64,000 bases of DNA from a virus. Numbering within the stretch: the stretch's first letter is position 1; the number at the start of each line of letters is the position of its first letter. A program made the position numbers and the translations under genes. The notes below the pieces were generated by a model. It searched no databases, was not told the origin of the DNA, and saw only the letters and a list, made by a program, of their open reading frames with translations. Of this stretch, positions 42,248 to 50,680 are shown piece by piece. Location: positions 44,691 through 108,690 of the IMG/VR virus record IMGVR_UViG_3300009156_000026. One strand, given 5' to 3'.

Positions 42248-43650
42248 AAGCGCTGATGACCAGCACCCCCGTCGTCTCGGGCGCCCCGCCCCACTACGAC
42301 TGGACCTACCCGTCGATCCTCCAGAATCACGACTGGGATTGTAGCGAAGAATCGACACGATGGTGCCTGTTCGCCTACGGGAGGACGCCAGACGACGCCT
42401 GGATGGAGTCGTCGATGATCGCGGCTGGGGTGATCTCGCCCGAGGCCGGCTGTCTCGACGCGACGGGTGCTGGCTTGGCTCAGTGGGTCAACGACCAGTA
42501 TGGCGAGTACGGGTATCTGGCCTCGAACGAGCCGACGGTCTCCTTCGACGCCGTCATGGCCGAGGCGCGGACCCACAAGCACCCGCTGGCCATGGGCGGG
42601 CGCGCCTTTTACCACTGGGTCGGGGTGCGTGGCTACGACCCGGTGATGGACCGTCTCATTCTTGCGAACCCAGCCCCCGGGTACAAGGGCATCTACCAGA
42701 CGATGACCCGCCAGGAGTTCGAGAACCTGGGCGGATTTTCGATGTTGCGGGTCACCCACCCCGAGGCCGAGAGCGGCGGCGGAGTGGTTCCCAGCACCTT
42801 GCCTGGGGGGATCGACGTAAGCTCGCACCAGGGCTACGTCGACTGGACGGCCGTCCGCAACGCCGGCGCGGCCTTCGGCTGGAGCAAGGCCACGGGCGGG
42901 GCGTGGTACAAGAACCCGACCTTCTCCGCCAACTGGGCCGGCATGCAAGCGGCCGGCCTGAAGAAGGGCGCCTACCACTACGCGTTCGAGCCGTCTGGCC
43001 AGCCGTTCCCAGGCCCGGGCCCCGAGGCGGAAGCCTCCTACTTCCTGGACACCGTGGCCCCGCTCGGCCTGAGCCAGGGCGACATGTTGTGCCTGGACAT
43101 CGAAGAGGGCGCAGGCGACGTCGCGCGCTGGGCGCTCCAGTGGTGCGAGCAGGTCGAGAAGCTGGTCGGCTTCGCCCCGATGCTCTACTCGGGGGCGTGG
43201 TTCACCGACCAGCACGGCTTCGCTCAGGTCCCCGACCTGAAGCGGTACCTGCTCTGGCAGGCCGCCTACCAGTCGACGATGCCGGCCCCCGCTGCCCCCT
43301 GGGACACGATCTCGATGTGGCAGTTTACCGACTCGGCCACGGTCCCGGGGGTCTCTGGCGGGGTCGACGGCAACTGGTTCAACGGCAGCCTCCAGGACCT
43401 CCAGGCCCTCGGCAAGCCCGGCCAGGGGCCGTCTCCTGAAGACCCCTACCTGCCGTGGCGGGGCCTGATCGGCTCCGGGATCTTAGACATGATGGAGGTC
43501 GACGGTACGCTGCCGGCCTCTTCCAAGAGTACGTGGCTCCCGCTTGGGACCTCGCCCGCCGACGTCGAGTCGGTGATGGGCCAGAACGGGGTCACCTACA
43601 ACTGGACGGTCTCGACGACCAACCAGGGCTTCCGGTACCGGCCGGAGTGA
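42244..43650 (+). CDS. Endolysin: papain/C39-like domain plus GH25 lysozyme, 468 aa
   Basis: The GTG at 42244 overlaps the holin-like stop by 4 nt. The longer frame from 41980 reads a shadow and is rejected. Residues 20-165 resemble a cysteine peptidase of the C39/papain type (QNHDWDCSEESTRW with Cys32, YHWVGVRGYD with His near 124). Residues 188-400 are a GH25 muramidase: GIDVSSHQGYVDWTAVRNAG, KKGAYHYAFEP, and LDIEEG with the Asp/Glu pair (near 284-286), ending in a WQF and DGNWFNG segment. The C-terminal 70 residues may bind the wall. It cleaves the glycan backbone for lysis, with a possible peptidase activity. Confidence 0.85.
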   Translation: MKALMTSTPVVSGAPPHYDWTYPSILQNHDWDCSEESTRWCLFAYGRTPDDAWMESSMIAAGVISPEAGCLDATGAGLAQWVNDQYGEYGYLASNEPTVSFDAVMAEARTHKHPLAMGGRAFYHWVGVRGYDPVMDRLILANPAPGYKGIYQTMTRQEFENLGGFSMLRVTHPEAESGGGVVPSTLPGGIDVSSHQGYVDWTAVRNAGAAFGWSKATGGAWYKNPTFSANWAGMQAAGLKKGAYHYAFEPSGQPFPGPGPEAEASYFLDTVAPLGLSQGDMLCLDIEEGAGDVARWALQWCEQVEKLVGFAPMLYSGAWFTDQHGFAQVPDLKRYLLWQAAYQSTMPAPAAPWDTISMWQFTDSATVPGVSGGVDGNWFNGSLQDLQALGKPGQGPSPEDPYLPWRGLIGSGILDMMEVDGTLPASSKSTWLPLGTSPADVESVMGQNGVTYNWTVSTTNQGFRYRPE

Positions 43651-43655
43651 GTGGG

Positions 43656-44405
43656 ATGGCGATCATGACCGACCGTCATGCCACCCACCTGGGGCGCCGG
43701 GTGATCGTCGACTCCCGCGACCTCTGGTACCTGCTGGCCGATCAGGCGCCTGAGGTCTTCACGCAGCCGCTGGCTACCCGTGGGCGGGTCGTCTTCACGC
43801 AGCCCCCGGCTACCCGTGGGCGGGTCCTCCGTGGCCCCGTCTACGACCAGGGCAGCCATCCATGGGCGGTCTCCTGCGCGCTCCTGGCCAACCTGCACGC
43901 CTCGCCACGGAAGATCGGCGTGCCAAGAACCCCGACGGTCGAGATCCTCGACCGCCTGATCCGCGAGATCGAGGGGGCCACTGGCCCGTCGGTGACCGTG
44001 CGATCGGGCTGCAAGGCGCTCAAGCGGCTGGGCCTGATCACGGGCTACGCCTGGAGCTACGAAGCGTCCGAGGTCAGGGACTGGCTGCTCTCTGGCCGTG
44101 GGATTACCCTGGGCCTGGACTGGTACGAGATGATGGACCAGCCCGACGAGCAGGGCCTGATCCGCGCCTGGGGGCGGCCGGCTGGTGAGCACGCCGTGTT
44201 CGCCTTCGGCTACGACCTGCTGACTGACACGGTGCTGCTCCAGAACAGCCGTGGGCCCGACTGGGGCGGCTGGTCGACGAGGCCGGGCCGCCGCGACTTC
44301 CGAGGCTGCGCGCGGCTGCCGCTGAGCGACCTCAACAAGCTGCTGGTCGACAACGGCGAGGCCGTCGCCCTGGCCAAGAATCCGGACTGGCGAGGCATGC
44401 CATGA
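43656..44405 (+). CDS. Papain-fold (C1-like) protein with atypical active site, 249 aa
   Basis: The ATG lies 5 nt after the endolysin stop. The fold markers of C1 peptidases are present: VYDQGSHPWAVSCALLANL near residue 63, EHAVFAFGYDLLTDTVLLQN near 178 with the His, and NSRGPDWGG with the Asn. The cysteine that should precede the first Trp (C-W in papain) is Pro (HPWAV), and the only nearby Cys is 4 residues later. The protein is therefore either inactive or uses a displaced Cys. Residues 34-57 are two 12-residue repeats. A wall-peptide or tail-associated role is inferred from the neighbours. Confidence 0.6.
   Translation: MAIMTDRHATHLGRRVIVDSRDLWYLLADQAPEVFTQPLATRGRVVFTQPPATRGRVLRGPVYDQGSHPWAVSCALLANLHASPRKIGVPRTPTVEILDRLIREIEGATGPSVTVRSGCKALKRLGLITGYAWSYEASEVRDWLLSGRGITLGLDWYEMMDQPDEQGLIRAWGRPAGEHAVFAFGYDLLTDTVLLQNSRGPDWGGWSTRPGRRDFRGCARLPLSDLNKLLVDNGEAVALAKNPDWRGMP
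43755..43826 (+). repeat. 36-nt tandem duplication in the papain-like gene
   Basis: Two copies (43755-43790 and 43791-43826) differ at two bases and encode VFTQPLATRGRV and VFTQPPATRGRV. It is a recent in-frame duplication in a linker before the papain-like domain. Confidence 0.85.
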
Positions 44406-46654
44406 GGCTGGGCGTCTGTATCGGCGGGTCCGTCCTGACGCCGGACTGGCGCGTCGAGGCGCTGGGCGGGACGGCCGTCTCGTTCCCGCTCGGGCCGCCC
44501 GACGAGGAGGTGGCCGGGTACCTGGAGTGGTTCCGAGGGAAGGGCCACGACGTCCTGGCGGTCCTGGGGCCACGGGCGATCGTCGAGCCCGGCGACTGGC
44601 GGGCCTCGGCCAGGGCCGCGCTCGGTCGGCTCTCCGGGCTCGTCGCGGAGGGGCTGGTCACCCAGGTCGCGCTGGGCTACGAGCCGGACGACGGCTGGCC
44701 GGGCGACCCGATGAGCGACGACCCGCTGGTGCTGCCGCGCGGCGGGGTCGGCTCCTGGGTGCTGTCGACCGCCGACCTGGGCGAGCTCGTCCACCGGGCC
44801 CGTGAGCAGCTTGGCCAGCGGGTGCCGCTCTTGCTGGGTGGGCTGGTCTCGGGCCGTCCCGAGTGGCTATCCCGGCTGGATCTCGCGGCGGTCGACGGCG
44901 TGCTGATCCACCCGTACGCCGAGCAGGACCTGGGGGCCCTGCTCGACGGCGTCGCCTCGGAGATCGCGGCCCAGGGCCTCACGGGACGGGTCTCGATCGG
45001 GATCGGGGAGCTCGGCCGATCGGACCACGTCCTCAGACGGGGCGCGATCGCTGACTGGTACGCGCGAGTCCTCCCGGAGCTTGCCCAGCGTGGCGACGTC
45101 GCGGCCTGCTTCGTCTGCTGCGACTCCGACCTGACCCAGGACGGCTACGGCCTGTTCGACGCCCAGGACCGCGCCAAGCCGGCCGTCGCGAGCGTCTTCG
45201 AGATAGCCAAGCGACTGGTCGGCCCGGGATCCGAAGCCTCCCCCGGCAGCCCGCTGGTGGGCCTCCAGCCAGAGCCGGTGTCCGACGAGCCCGATGAGCC
45301 CGATGAAGACCTGCCCTGGCCACGGAGTCTGGCCCTCTCGCCCGAGGAGATCGGACGGGCGCTGGGGCCGCCCGCCGGCGGGGTGCTGGAGGTCGACAGC
45401 ATCGTCGCTGTCTGGCCCGAGGCCGGCCCCCACCTCGCGCTCTACGACGTCGACCGCGAGCCGTCCCCCGCCGTGGCCCTGGTGGCGGCGATCTGGGTCG
45501 GCACCGACGGGACCTTTCGTCCCTCAGCCGAGGACGGCCGCTACGATCGCTGCGAGCGCCTGTACGGCCGAGGGACCCAGACCGGCCTGATGCTGGGCAA
45601 CCGCCACCATGGCGACGGCCATCGGTTCCGGGCCCGTGGGCTGGTGCCGATCCGTGGACGGGCCGCCTACGAGCGGTACGGCGACCTGCTCGGGTTCGAC
45701 CTCGTTGCAGACCCGGACCTCCTGCGGGAGCCGGCGATCGCGATGGCGGTAGCTTGCGCCCTGTTCGAGGCGAACGACCTGTGGGCGGCAGCAGCGAGAG
45801 GCGACTACGCCGCCGTCAGGCGAACGATCGACCCGGGCCTGAACGGGTACGCGGCGTTCCTGGGGGCCGTGCAGCGCCTCTGGGCGATGATCGATCGCCA
45901 GGGCGACGAGGCGGCCGAGCTCGATCAGCCGGCCCTGGCGGGCGTCTACGCACGGGCCCAGGCGATGGTCGGGCAGCCGTATCAGCTTGGCGGCGCCCGT
46001 CCGGCCGGGTTCGACTCGGGCGGGCTGGTTGCCTGGGCCTACCTGACGGCCTCCGGCACCGACCTGCCGATCGACCCCGACGCGATCGCCGGCTGGTCGC
46101 AGCCGATCGGCCCGGAGGCTGCCCGTCCGGGCGACCTCGTGCTGTACCAGTACGGCGACCCGTCCCGTGGCGGGGCCGGCTACGCCCACATCGCGATCGT
46201 GACCGAGCGTCCAGATCTGGTCCTCGATAGCCGGGTCGGGCTGGGGGTCGGGACACGGGCGCACGTCCAGGGTGCGGTCAGGCGGTACCGACGGGTCTTC
46301 ACCGACGCCCAGCTACGACAGGCAACGACAGAAAGCGACGAGGCGATGTGGAAAGAGCGCTACGAGGAGGCGATGGCTCGGGTCGGTGAGCTCGCCGGGC
46401 AGATCGATCTGGAGCGCGCCAAGCTGAACGCGGCGATGCCGATCGTGGCCAGACCGGCCGACTCGGCGGTCAAGGCCGAGCACGTCGAGTACGGGCAGGC
46501 GATGGAGCGCTGGCAGGGCCACATGGTGGCGATGCTGGAGGATCGTGACGTCGGGCTCATGCGGATCGCGGCCCAGATGCAGGCGCTGCCAGACGCCCTG
46601 GCGACCACACCAGGGCCACAAGTGGACACAACGGGACAGGAGACGTCTCCATGA
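44402..46654 (+). CDS. Multidomain wall-hydrolase-like protein, 750 aa
   Basis: The ATG overlaps the previous stop. Residues 1-285 look like a TIM-barrel glycosidase (LAVLGPRAI, VDGVLIHPYAEQD, VSIGIGELGRSDH with candidate Glu). Residues 300-500 resemble GH19 lysozyme/chitinase (LMLGNRHHGDGHRFRARGLV followed by PIRGRAAYERYGDLLGFDLV and ADPDLL). Residues 510-635 are an NlpC/P60-like domain (GQPYQLGGARPAGFDSGGLV). Its catalytic Cys is replaced by Ser539 (FDSGG in place of FDCSG), while the His region GYAHIAIV remains. The tail is a coiled coil. It is probably a tail-associated or lysis-helper protein, partly non-catalytic and perhaps wall-binding. Confidence 0.65.
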   Translation: MRLGVCIGGSVLTPDWRVEALGGTAVSFPLGPPDEEVAGYLEWFRGKGHDVLAVLGPRAIVEPGDWRASARAALGRLSGLVAEGLVTQVALGYEPDDGWPGDPMSDDPLVLPRGGVGSWVLSTADLGELVHRAREQLGQRVPLLLGGLVSGRPEWLSRLDLAAVDGVLIHPYAEQDLGALLDGVASEIAAQGLTGRVSIGIGELGRSDHVLRRGAIADWYARVLPELAQRGDVAACFVCCDSDLTQDGYGLFDAQDRAKPAVASVFEIAKRLVGPGSEASPGSPLVGLQPEPVSDEPDEPDEDLPWPRSLALSPEEIGRALGPPAGGVLEVDSIVAVWPEAGPHLALYDVDREPSPAVALVAAIWVGTDGTFRPSAEDGRYDRCERLYGRGTQTGLMLGNRHHGDGHRFRARGLVPIRGRAAYERYGDLLGFDLVADPDLLREPAIAMAVACALFEANDLWAAAARGDYAAVRRTIDPGLNGYAAFLGAVQRLWAMIDRQGDEAAELDQPALAGVYARAQAMVGQPYQLGGARPAGFDSGGLVAWAYLTASGTDLPIDPDAIAGWSQPIGPEAARPGDLVLYQYGDPSRGGAGYAHIAIVTERPDLVLDSRVGLGVGTRAHVQGAVRRYRRVFTDAQLRQATTESDEAMWKERYEEAMARVGELAGQIDLERAKLNAAMPIVARPADSAVKAEHVEYGQAMERWQGHMVAMLEDRDVGLMRIAAQMQALPDALATTPGPQVDTTGQETSP

Positions 46655-46875
46655 GCGTGGGCGCCCGTCGTCTGGTGCGGACGGAGCTCGTCTCGCGGGC
46701 GCGGGGCGATGGCTGGCGGCTGGGTGTCGCCTACGGGCACTGGCCCCCGTGCAGCGTGTGTGCCCGGCGGTTCGGTGAGGGCGAGGTGCTGCTGTTCCGA
46801 GCTCGAGACCAGCGCCTGCTCTGCATCGGCTGCGCGGCGGCCAGCAGCCTGACCGACGAGGAGGTGCTGTCCTGA
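46651..46875 (+). CDS. Small zinc-binding protein, 74 aa
   Basis: The ATG overlaps the upstream stop (ATGA). Two Cys pairs (CSVC near residue 34 and CIGC near 58) could bind one zinc. The first 30 residues are basic. The function is unknown. It is short, ordered and in a tightly coupled series with the next gene (TGATG). Confidence 0.65.
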   Translation: MSVGARRLVRTELVSRARGDGWRLGVAYGHWPPCSVCARRFGEGEVLLFRARDQRLLCIGCAAASSLTDEEVLS

Positions 46876-47138
46876 TGGCCAGAGTGAGCAAGCGCTGGCG
46901 GCTGGACATGTACGTCGATCCCACCCCGAGCCCGCCGCCCAGAGAGCACGTCGAGGAGGCGATGTACGCGCTCGGCCTGGAGGTCCGCTCGGCCGAGGTC
47001 GAGCAGATCGTGGACAGCCCGCTGGGCGGTGTCCTGGTCGCCCTGGTCAAGCATCTAGCCAGACGGGGCAGCTACGTGGCGGTCGAGCTCGACGGGCCCA
47101 GCCTGCTCGACGACGCGATGGGGCTCGACCCCGGCTGA
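46875..47138 (+). CDS. Hypothetical small protein, 87 aa
   Basis: It starts on the last base of the previous stop. The protein has a basic start (MARVSKRWRLDMYVDPTP), a helical middle and a beta-hairpin-like end (LARRGSYVAVELDGPSLLDD). Nothing marks a known family. Confidence 0.6.
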   Translation: MARVSKRWRLDMYVDPTPSPPPREHVEEAMYALGLEVRSAEVEQIVDSPLGGVLVALVKHLARRGSYVAVELDGPSLLDDAMGLDPG

Positions 47139-47149
47139 GGGAGGACGTC

Positions 47150-47347
47150 ATGACACGCCTGACGAGCAAAGCCAGGAAGAAGATCAAGGGCAGTAATTTC
47201 GCGCTGCCTGGACGTCGCTATCCAATTCACGATCGATCTCATGCGGCCAATGCGTTGGCCAGGGTATCGCAGCATGGATCGTCGGCAGAAAAAGCGAAGG
47301 TTCGCTCGGCGGTTCGTAGGAAATACCCGAACATGGGCAAGAAGTAA
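47150..47347 (+). CDS. Small basic protein of DUF6582-like type, 65 aa
   Basis: The sequence TSKARKKIKGSNFALPGRRY followed by PIHDRSHAANALARVSQHGS and ending VRRKYPNM matches a small family common in phages and bacteria (R-L-T-x-K-x-R-K-K...FALPG-x-R-x-YPI-x-D-x-x-H-A-x-N-A-L-A-R-V-x-Q). Its role is unknown. The gene is visibly poorer in GC than every neighbour, a sign of recent transfer. It has a GAGGACG site before ATG and is the last + strand gene. Confidence 0.7.
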   Translation: MTRLTSKARKKIKGSNFALPGRRYPIHDRSHAANALARVSQHGSSAEKAKVRSAVRRKYPNMGKK

Positions 47348-47389
47348 TTTCGATCTAGTTACGCGCTAGCTCGCCTCGGTCCTGCTGCG

Positions 47390-47641
47390 TCAACGGAAGA
47401 GCGCGCCGTACACCCAGAGCCAGGGGCCAAGCAGCCACCCAATGCCCTGGGCGAAGTAGGCCGGCCCGGCCCAGCCCGTGAGGTCTGCGATCCCCAACAG
47501 GACCGCTGCGAGCAGCATCAAACAGATCGGGAAGCCGACCAGCAGCATGAAGATGGCGCGGAAGAGCGTGCCACCTGCGTCGTCGTCGTAGCGGGTGGGC
47601 ACGGGTAGCTGATGCTCAGGGGGCAGATCGGTCCAGGTCAT
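47390..47641 (-). CDS. Small membrane protein, 83 aa
   Basis: The start ATG at 47641 follows GGGAGACCC. A longer frame upstream is a shadow. After a Pro-rich N-terminus, residues 26-55 and 60-83 form two hydrophobic helices (FMLLVGFPICLMLLAAVLLG and WLLGPWLWVYGALF). It is the last gene of the leftward block. Overlap with the upstream gene suggests coupling. A membrane role, such as a lysis or exclusion helper, is possible. Confidence 0.6.
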   Translation of the reverse strand: MTWTDLPPEHQLPVPTRYDDDAGGTLFRAIFMLLVGFPICLMLLAAVLLGIADLTGWAGPAYFAQGIGWLLGPWLWVYGALFR

Positions 47642-47837
47642 GGGTCTCCCTCGGGGTGGTCTCGAATGCGGCCTCCTGGCCTGCGGCCTCGACGGCCGCC
47701 CAGGAGAGCAGGCTCGCCAGTTCCCTGGCTTCGGTTGGGGTGAAGATGGCGATGCCGGTCGGCAGCACACACTGGACCTCGCCTCGGCGTCGTGCGATGT
47801 CGTAGCCGGCGTAGATCTTCGGCAGGGTGTCGGTCAT
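47616..47837 (-). CDS. Hypothetical small protein, 73 aa
   Basis: The start follows GAGGAGCCGTC. The protein has a short beta hairpin (KIYAGYDIARRRGEVQCVLP) then a helix (TPTEARELASLLSWAAVEAA). It shares this T-P-x-x-A-R-E-[IL]-A layout with the next upstream protein (TPAKAREIAAFLVEAA), so the two may be paralogues. The function is unknown. Confidence 0.65.
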   Translation of the reverse strand: MTDTLPKIYAGYDIARRRGEVQCVLPTGIAIFTPTEARELASLLSWAAVEAAGQEAAFETTPRETHDLDRSAP

Positions 47838-48199
47838 GACGGCTCCTCGGGATCCCCCTGGTCGAACGCCACGGCGCGACGGGCCTCCGCGCGCGAGCGC
47901 TGGTCGATCAGCGCCCGCTTCTCTCTGAGCATGCCCAGGAAGCCGCCCTTCATCTGATCGTCGGCGTCCATCTCGTCGAGCACCAGCATCAGCGCCTCGT
48001 CGCCCTCGGCGGCCCCGGCCGCCTCGACCAGGAACGCGGCGATCTCACGGGCCTTGGCCGGGGTGTGCTGGGTGACCATCGTGTTGCCCTGGCCGTCGGT
48101 CGAGGACATCACGACGAGACCGCGCTTGGTGTTCTGGCCATAGATCGCGATGACCTCGACGCGGGCGTCAGGGTTGAAGGTCGGCTCAGATGCGTCCAT
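47834..48199 (-). CDS. Hypothetical protein, 121 aa
   Basis: The ATG at 48199 follows TGGAGTTC and overlaps the dnaB end. The N-terminal half is a beta region ending in TQHTPAKAREIAAFLVEAAG, similar to the next downstream protein. The C-terminal half is acidic and helical (LMLVLDEMDADDQMKGGFLG). The frame upstream of this ATG reads Arg/Ser-rich and is rejected. Confidence 0.6.
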   Translation of the reverse strand: MDASEPTFNPDARVEVIAIYGQNTKRGLVVMSSTDGQGNTMVTQHTPAKAREIAAFLVEAAGAAEGDEALMLVLDEMDADDQMKGGFLGMLREKRALIDQRSRAEARRAVAFDQGDPEEPS

Positions 48200-49565
48200 C
48201 GAGGTAGAACTCCACGCCTCGGAAGCGGGTGGTCTCCGGGTTCCAGGGTAACGTGATGTCGCCGGTCTGGCCGTTGCGGTTCTTCTCGACCTGGAGGTCA
48301 GCGAGGTCACCCTTCTCGGTGTCCGGCTTGTACATCTTCTCTCGGGAGAGCATCAGGATGACGTCGGCGTCCTGCTCAAGCGTGCCCGACTCCCGGAGGT
48401 CCGACATCAAGAGCCGCTTGTCGGCCCGCTGCTCGACGGAACGGTTCAACTGGCAGAGCGCGATCACCACCACGTTGAGCTCGGCTGCTAAGGCTGCGAG
48501 GCCGTTCGAGATCGCGCTCATCCGGGCGACCGCGTTCTCGCCCAGGCCCGTCATCCGCTGGATGTGGTCGATCACCACGAAGTCCAGCCCGCCGACGGTG
48601 GCCGACAGGCGTCTGGCGCGGGACTTGATCGAGGCGACCGTCTGGGTGCGGCTGTCGTCCCACCAGATCTGGAGGTTGGCAAGCTGGCCCAGCGCCCGTC
48701 CCAGCGACTGGCTCTGCGCCTCGGACAGGCCACCCTGGCGGAACTTCGTCAGGGGCACCCCACTCTGTCCGCTAAGCTGGCGGCGCAGCATCGCTCCCGT
48801 CGACATCTCCAGCGAGAAGAAGGCGGCCTTGAGGTCCCCGAACGCGAGCAGGCTGTCGGTGATCAGGCTCAGCACCAGACTCGACTTGCCGGATCCCGGG
48901 CGGCCCGCGAGGTAGACGAGCTCGCCTCTTGTAAAGCCGCCGTCGAGCAGACGGTCCAGGTCCTTGAAGGTGGTCGGCAGGATGCCGCTCTCGGTCAGCG
49001 AGCGCCGCTCGGGCGAGATCTGGGCGCCCAGCCGTTCGAGCTCGGCCTGCAAGGCTTGCTCCTGCGAGACCAGCCGATCGCCCGCCAGGGGCGCACGGAC
49101 CTCGGACAGAAGCTGCTCGGCCCGCTCCAGCATCTGCTCGATCTCAAGCTGGTTGGCGAAGCCCATCGTGGCGATCGTGCCGCCGATCGACATGATCTGT
49201 CTGGCTGCCGCCATCACGGCGATCAGGCGGGCGTAGCTCTCGGCGTGGATCGGGGTCGGGACCGCCCCCAGGAAATCGGCCACGTAGGTGGTGCCGCCTG
49301 CGGCCAGAAGCGCGCGGCTGCGGTCAAGCTCGTCGATCAGGGTCAGGTAGTCGACGGGCTCGCCTCGGTCGTCGAGCGCGACCATCGCGCGGAAGATGAT
49401 CTCGTTCCGTTCGAGGTAGAAGTCGGTCGGGCGGACGAGGTCGCGGACGCGCAGGATGACGGCGCGGTCCAGCAGGACCGATCCCAGGACGGCCGCTTCG
49501 GCCTCCAGGTTGTGGGGCGGCAGCCGCTCGGGCTGGCCCTGGAAACGCAGGCGCTCACTCACCAT
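48186..49565 (-). CDS. dnaB: Replicative DNA helicase, DnaB family, 459 aa
   Basis: It unwinds DNA at the phage replication fork. The N-terminal domain begins PHNLEAEAAVLGSVLLDRAV. The Walker A motif is AGRPGSGKSS (near residue 218). A conserved segment is KAAFFSLEMSTGAMLRRQLS, and Walker B-type residues are in LDFVVIDHIQRM. ALCQLNRSVEQRADKR, followed by LRESGTLEQDADVILMLSRE, and a final VEKNRNGQTGDITLPW follow the DnaB order. Length is normal. The start at 49565 was chosen because GAGGAGACC precedes it and the residues before it are not family-like. The helicase overlaps an XRE-regulator gene upstream. Confidence 0.93.
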   Translation of the reverse strand: MVSERLRFQGQPERLPPHNLEAEAAVLGSVLLDRAVILRVRDLVRPTDFYLERNEIIFRAMVALDDRGEPVDYLTLIDELDRSRALLAAGGTTYVADFLGAVPTPIHAESYARLIAVMAAARQIMSIGGTIATMGFANQLEIEQMLERAEQLLSEVRAPLAGDRLVSQEQALQAELERLGAQISPERRSLTESGILPTTFKDLDRLLDGGFTRGELVYLAGRPGSGKSSLVLSLITDSLLAFGDLKAAFFSLEMSTGAMLRRQLSGQSGVPLTKFRQGGLSEAQSQSLGRALGQLANLQIWWDDSRTQTVASIKSRARRLSATVGGLDFVVIDHIQRMTGLGENAVARMSAISNGLAALAAELNVVVIALCQLNRSVEQRADKRLLMSDLRESGTLEQDADVILMLSREKMYKPDTEKGDLADLQVEKNRNGQTGDITLPWNPETTRFRGVEFYLDGRI

Positions 49566-49932
49566 GGCGGGGTCTCCTCGGCGTGGGGGTGGATGGGTCT
49601 CGCCGCAGAGCATACTGCGAAGCCGCACGCGCGTGCAGGAGCTCCAGCAGCCCGACCGTGCCCATGATCTCCTCGGCCAGTCGCTGCCAGTCGAGCAGCG
49701 GTGCGGATCCGCAGAGGTACAGGAAGCGGTCGGTCTCTAGGTCGTCGAGCTCCAGGGCGCGGGCTAGCTGGAGGGCCGGCCTCGGCCGTAGCTGGGTGAT
49801 GAGGCCGGCCTCGATATCTCGGACGTCGGTCGACGACTTCGAGGAGGTGCGGTGGGCAAGCTGGTTCGGGGACAGGCCCAGCCGGGTGCGGTGGCGGGCC
49901 ATGAACGAGCCCAGCGTGTCGGGCTCGCTCAA
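49555..49932 (-). CDS. XRE-type HTH regulator, 125 aa
   Basis: Residues 8-65 form a Cro/CI-type helix-turn-helix (FMARHRTRLGLSPNQLAHRT, then DVRDIEAG, then LARALELD). The C-terminal half is helical. Its end overlaps the dnaB start and its start overlaps the next upstream gene (ATGA), so it is in an operon with dnaB and a second HTH gene. It may control the early operon or lysis-lysogeny. Confidence 0.75.
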   Translation of the reverse strand: MSEPDTLGSFMARHRTRLGLSPNQLAHRTSSKSSTDVRDIEAGLITQLRPRPALQLARALELDDLETDRFLYLCGSAPLLDWQRLAEEIMGTVGLLELLHARAASQYALRRDPSTPTPRRPRHGE

Positions 49933-50339
49933 GGCTCGGGCTCGGTCGGCTCAGTGGTCGCCAGGGCTTGCCGCAGGACGTCGGCCATCGCGCGGTGGGT
50001 CGCGGCCGAGACCGCAGCCGGCAGGTCGGCCGCAAGCTGCTCGAAGGCGACCTGCCAGTCGATCCGTCCGGCGAGGCCGAAGGCGTGGAGCAGCCGATCG
50101 CCCTGGTCGAGGTCGAGCTCCAGGGCGGCGGCCAGCCGCAGCACGACGGTGCGGGACGGCGAGTGGCTCCCGAGCCGCCGCTCGATCCTGTTGATGTAGG
50201 CCGGATCGACCCGTGCTCGAATCGCAAGCTGGTTCTGGGACAGGCCGAGCTCGACCCGGTACCGGCGCACCATCGCGGCGGGGTCTGGCGCTGCGCGGGC
50301 CAGCCGAGCCACGGTCGAGAACGCGACGGGCTGCGTCAT
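49929..50339 (-). CDS. XRE-type HTH regulator, 136 aa
   Basis: The helix-turn-helix (RYRVELGLSQNQLAIRARVD followed by PAYINRIERR, then VLRLAAALELD) lies at residues 26-78. The C-terminal half (DQGDRLLHAFGLAGRIDWQV) shares its D-x-D/L-F pattern with the adjacent HTH protein, so the two may be paralogues. The ATG follows GAGGAGGCCGCC and overlaps the previous stop. The compound hairpin H2 lies 18 nt upstream of its start. Confidence 0.8.
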   Translation of the reverse strand: MTQPVAFSTVARLARAAPDPAAMVRRYRVELGLSQNQLAIRARVDPAYINRIERRLGSHSPSRTVVLRLAAALELDLDQGDRLLHAFGLAGRIDWQVAFEQLAADLPAAVSAATHRAMADVLRQALATTEPTEPEP

Positions 50340-50680
50340 GGCGGCCTCCTCGGGTCCCCAGAGGGACCACCCGAAGGGTACCCGGTCCCTCTGGGAGCCC
50401 TCGGGGGGCTGACCTGGGGGCGGGCTCTGAGGATGCCGATGCGGGCACCCTCGATGTCGTGGCAGGCGCTGAGCACGTCGTCGCGGATACTGGCGAGCGC
50501 CTGCCGACGGGCCATGTCGATCAGCCAGTCGGGGTCGAGCGGCTCCTCGCCGTCGAGGTCCTCGGCCAGCGTGCGCAGCGTGGTGGAGAGCCGATCAAGC
50601 TGGACGTTCGTCCAGGCGAGTCGCTGGGCGAACGCCTGATCGCTCTCGGACAGCCCGTCAGTGGGCACCCTGGCAGTCAT
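50336..50680 (-). CDS. Hypothetical helical protein, 114 aa
   Basis: Residues 10-85 are helical and charged (SDQAFAQRLAWTNVQLDRLS, then DIEGARIGILRARPQVS). The last 25 residues (GTGYPSGGPSGDPRRPP) are coded by the hairpin element H2, so the C-terminus was probably altered by its insertion. The TGA overlaps the following ATG. The function is unknown. Confidence 0.6.
   Translation of the reverse strand: MTARVPTDGLSESDQAFAQRLAWTNVQLDRLSTTLRTLAEDLDGEEPLDPDWLIDMARRQALASIRDDVLSACHDIEGARIGILRARPQVSPPRAPRGTGYPSGGPSGDPRRPP
50348..50405 (-). repeat. Compound hairpin element H2 with direct repeats
   Basis: Arms CCCAGAGGGACC (50357-50368) and GGTCCCTCTGGG (50384-50395) enclose ACCC-GAA-GGGT and a 4-nt bulge (ACCC). 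CCTCGGG flanks it at 50348-50354 and 50399-50405. It lies in the 3' end of a gene. Confidence 0.6.
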
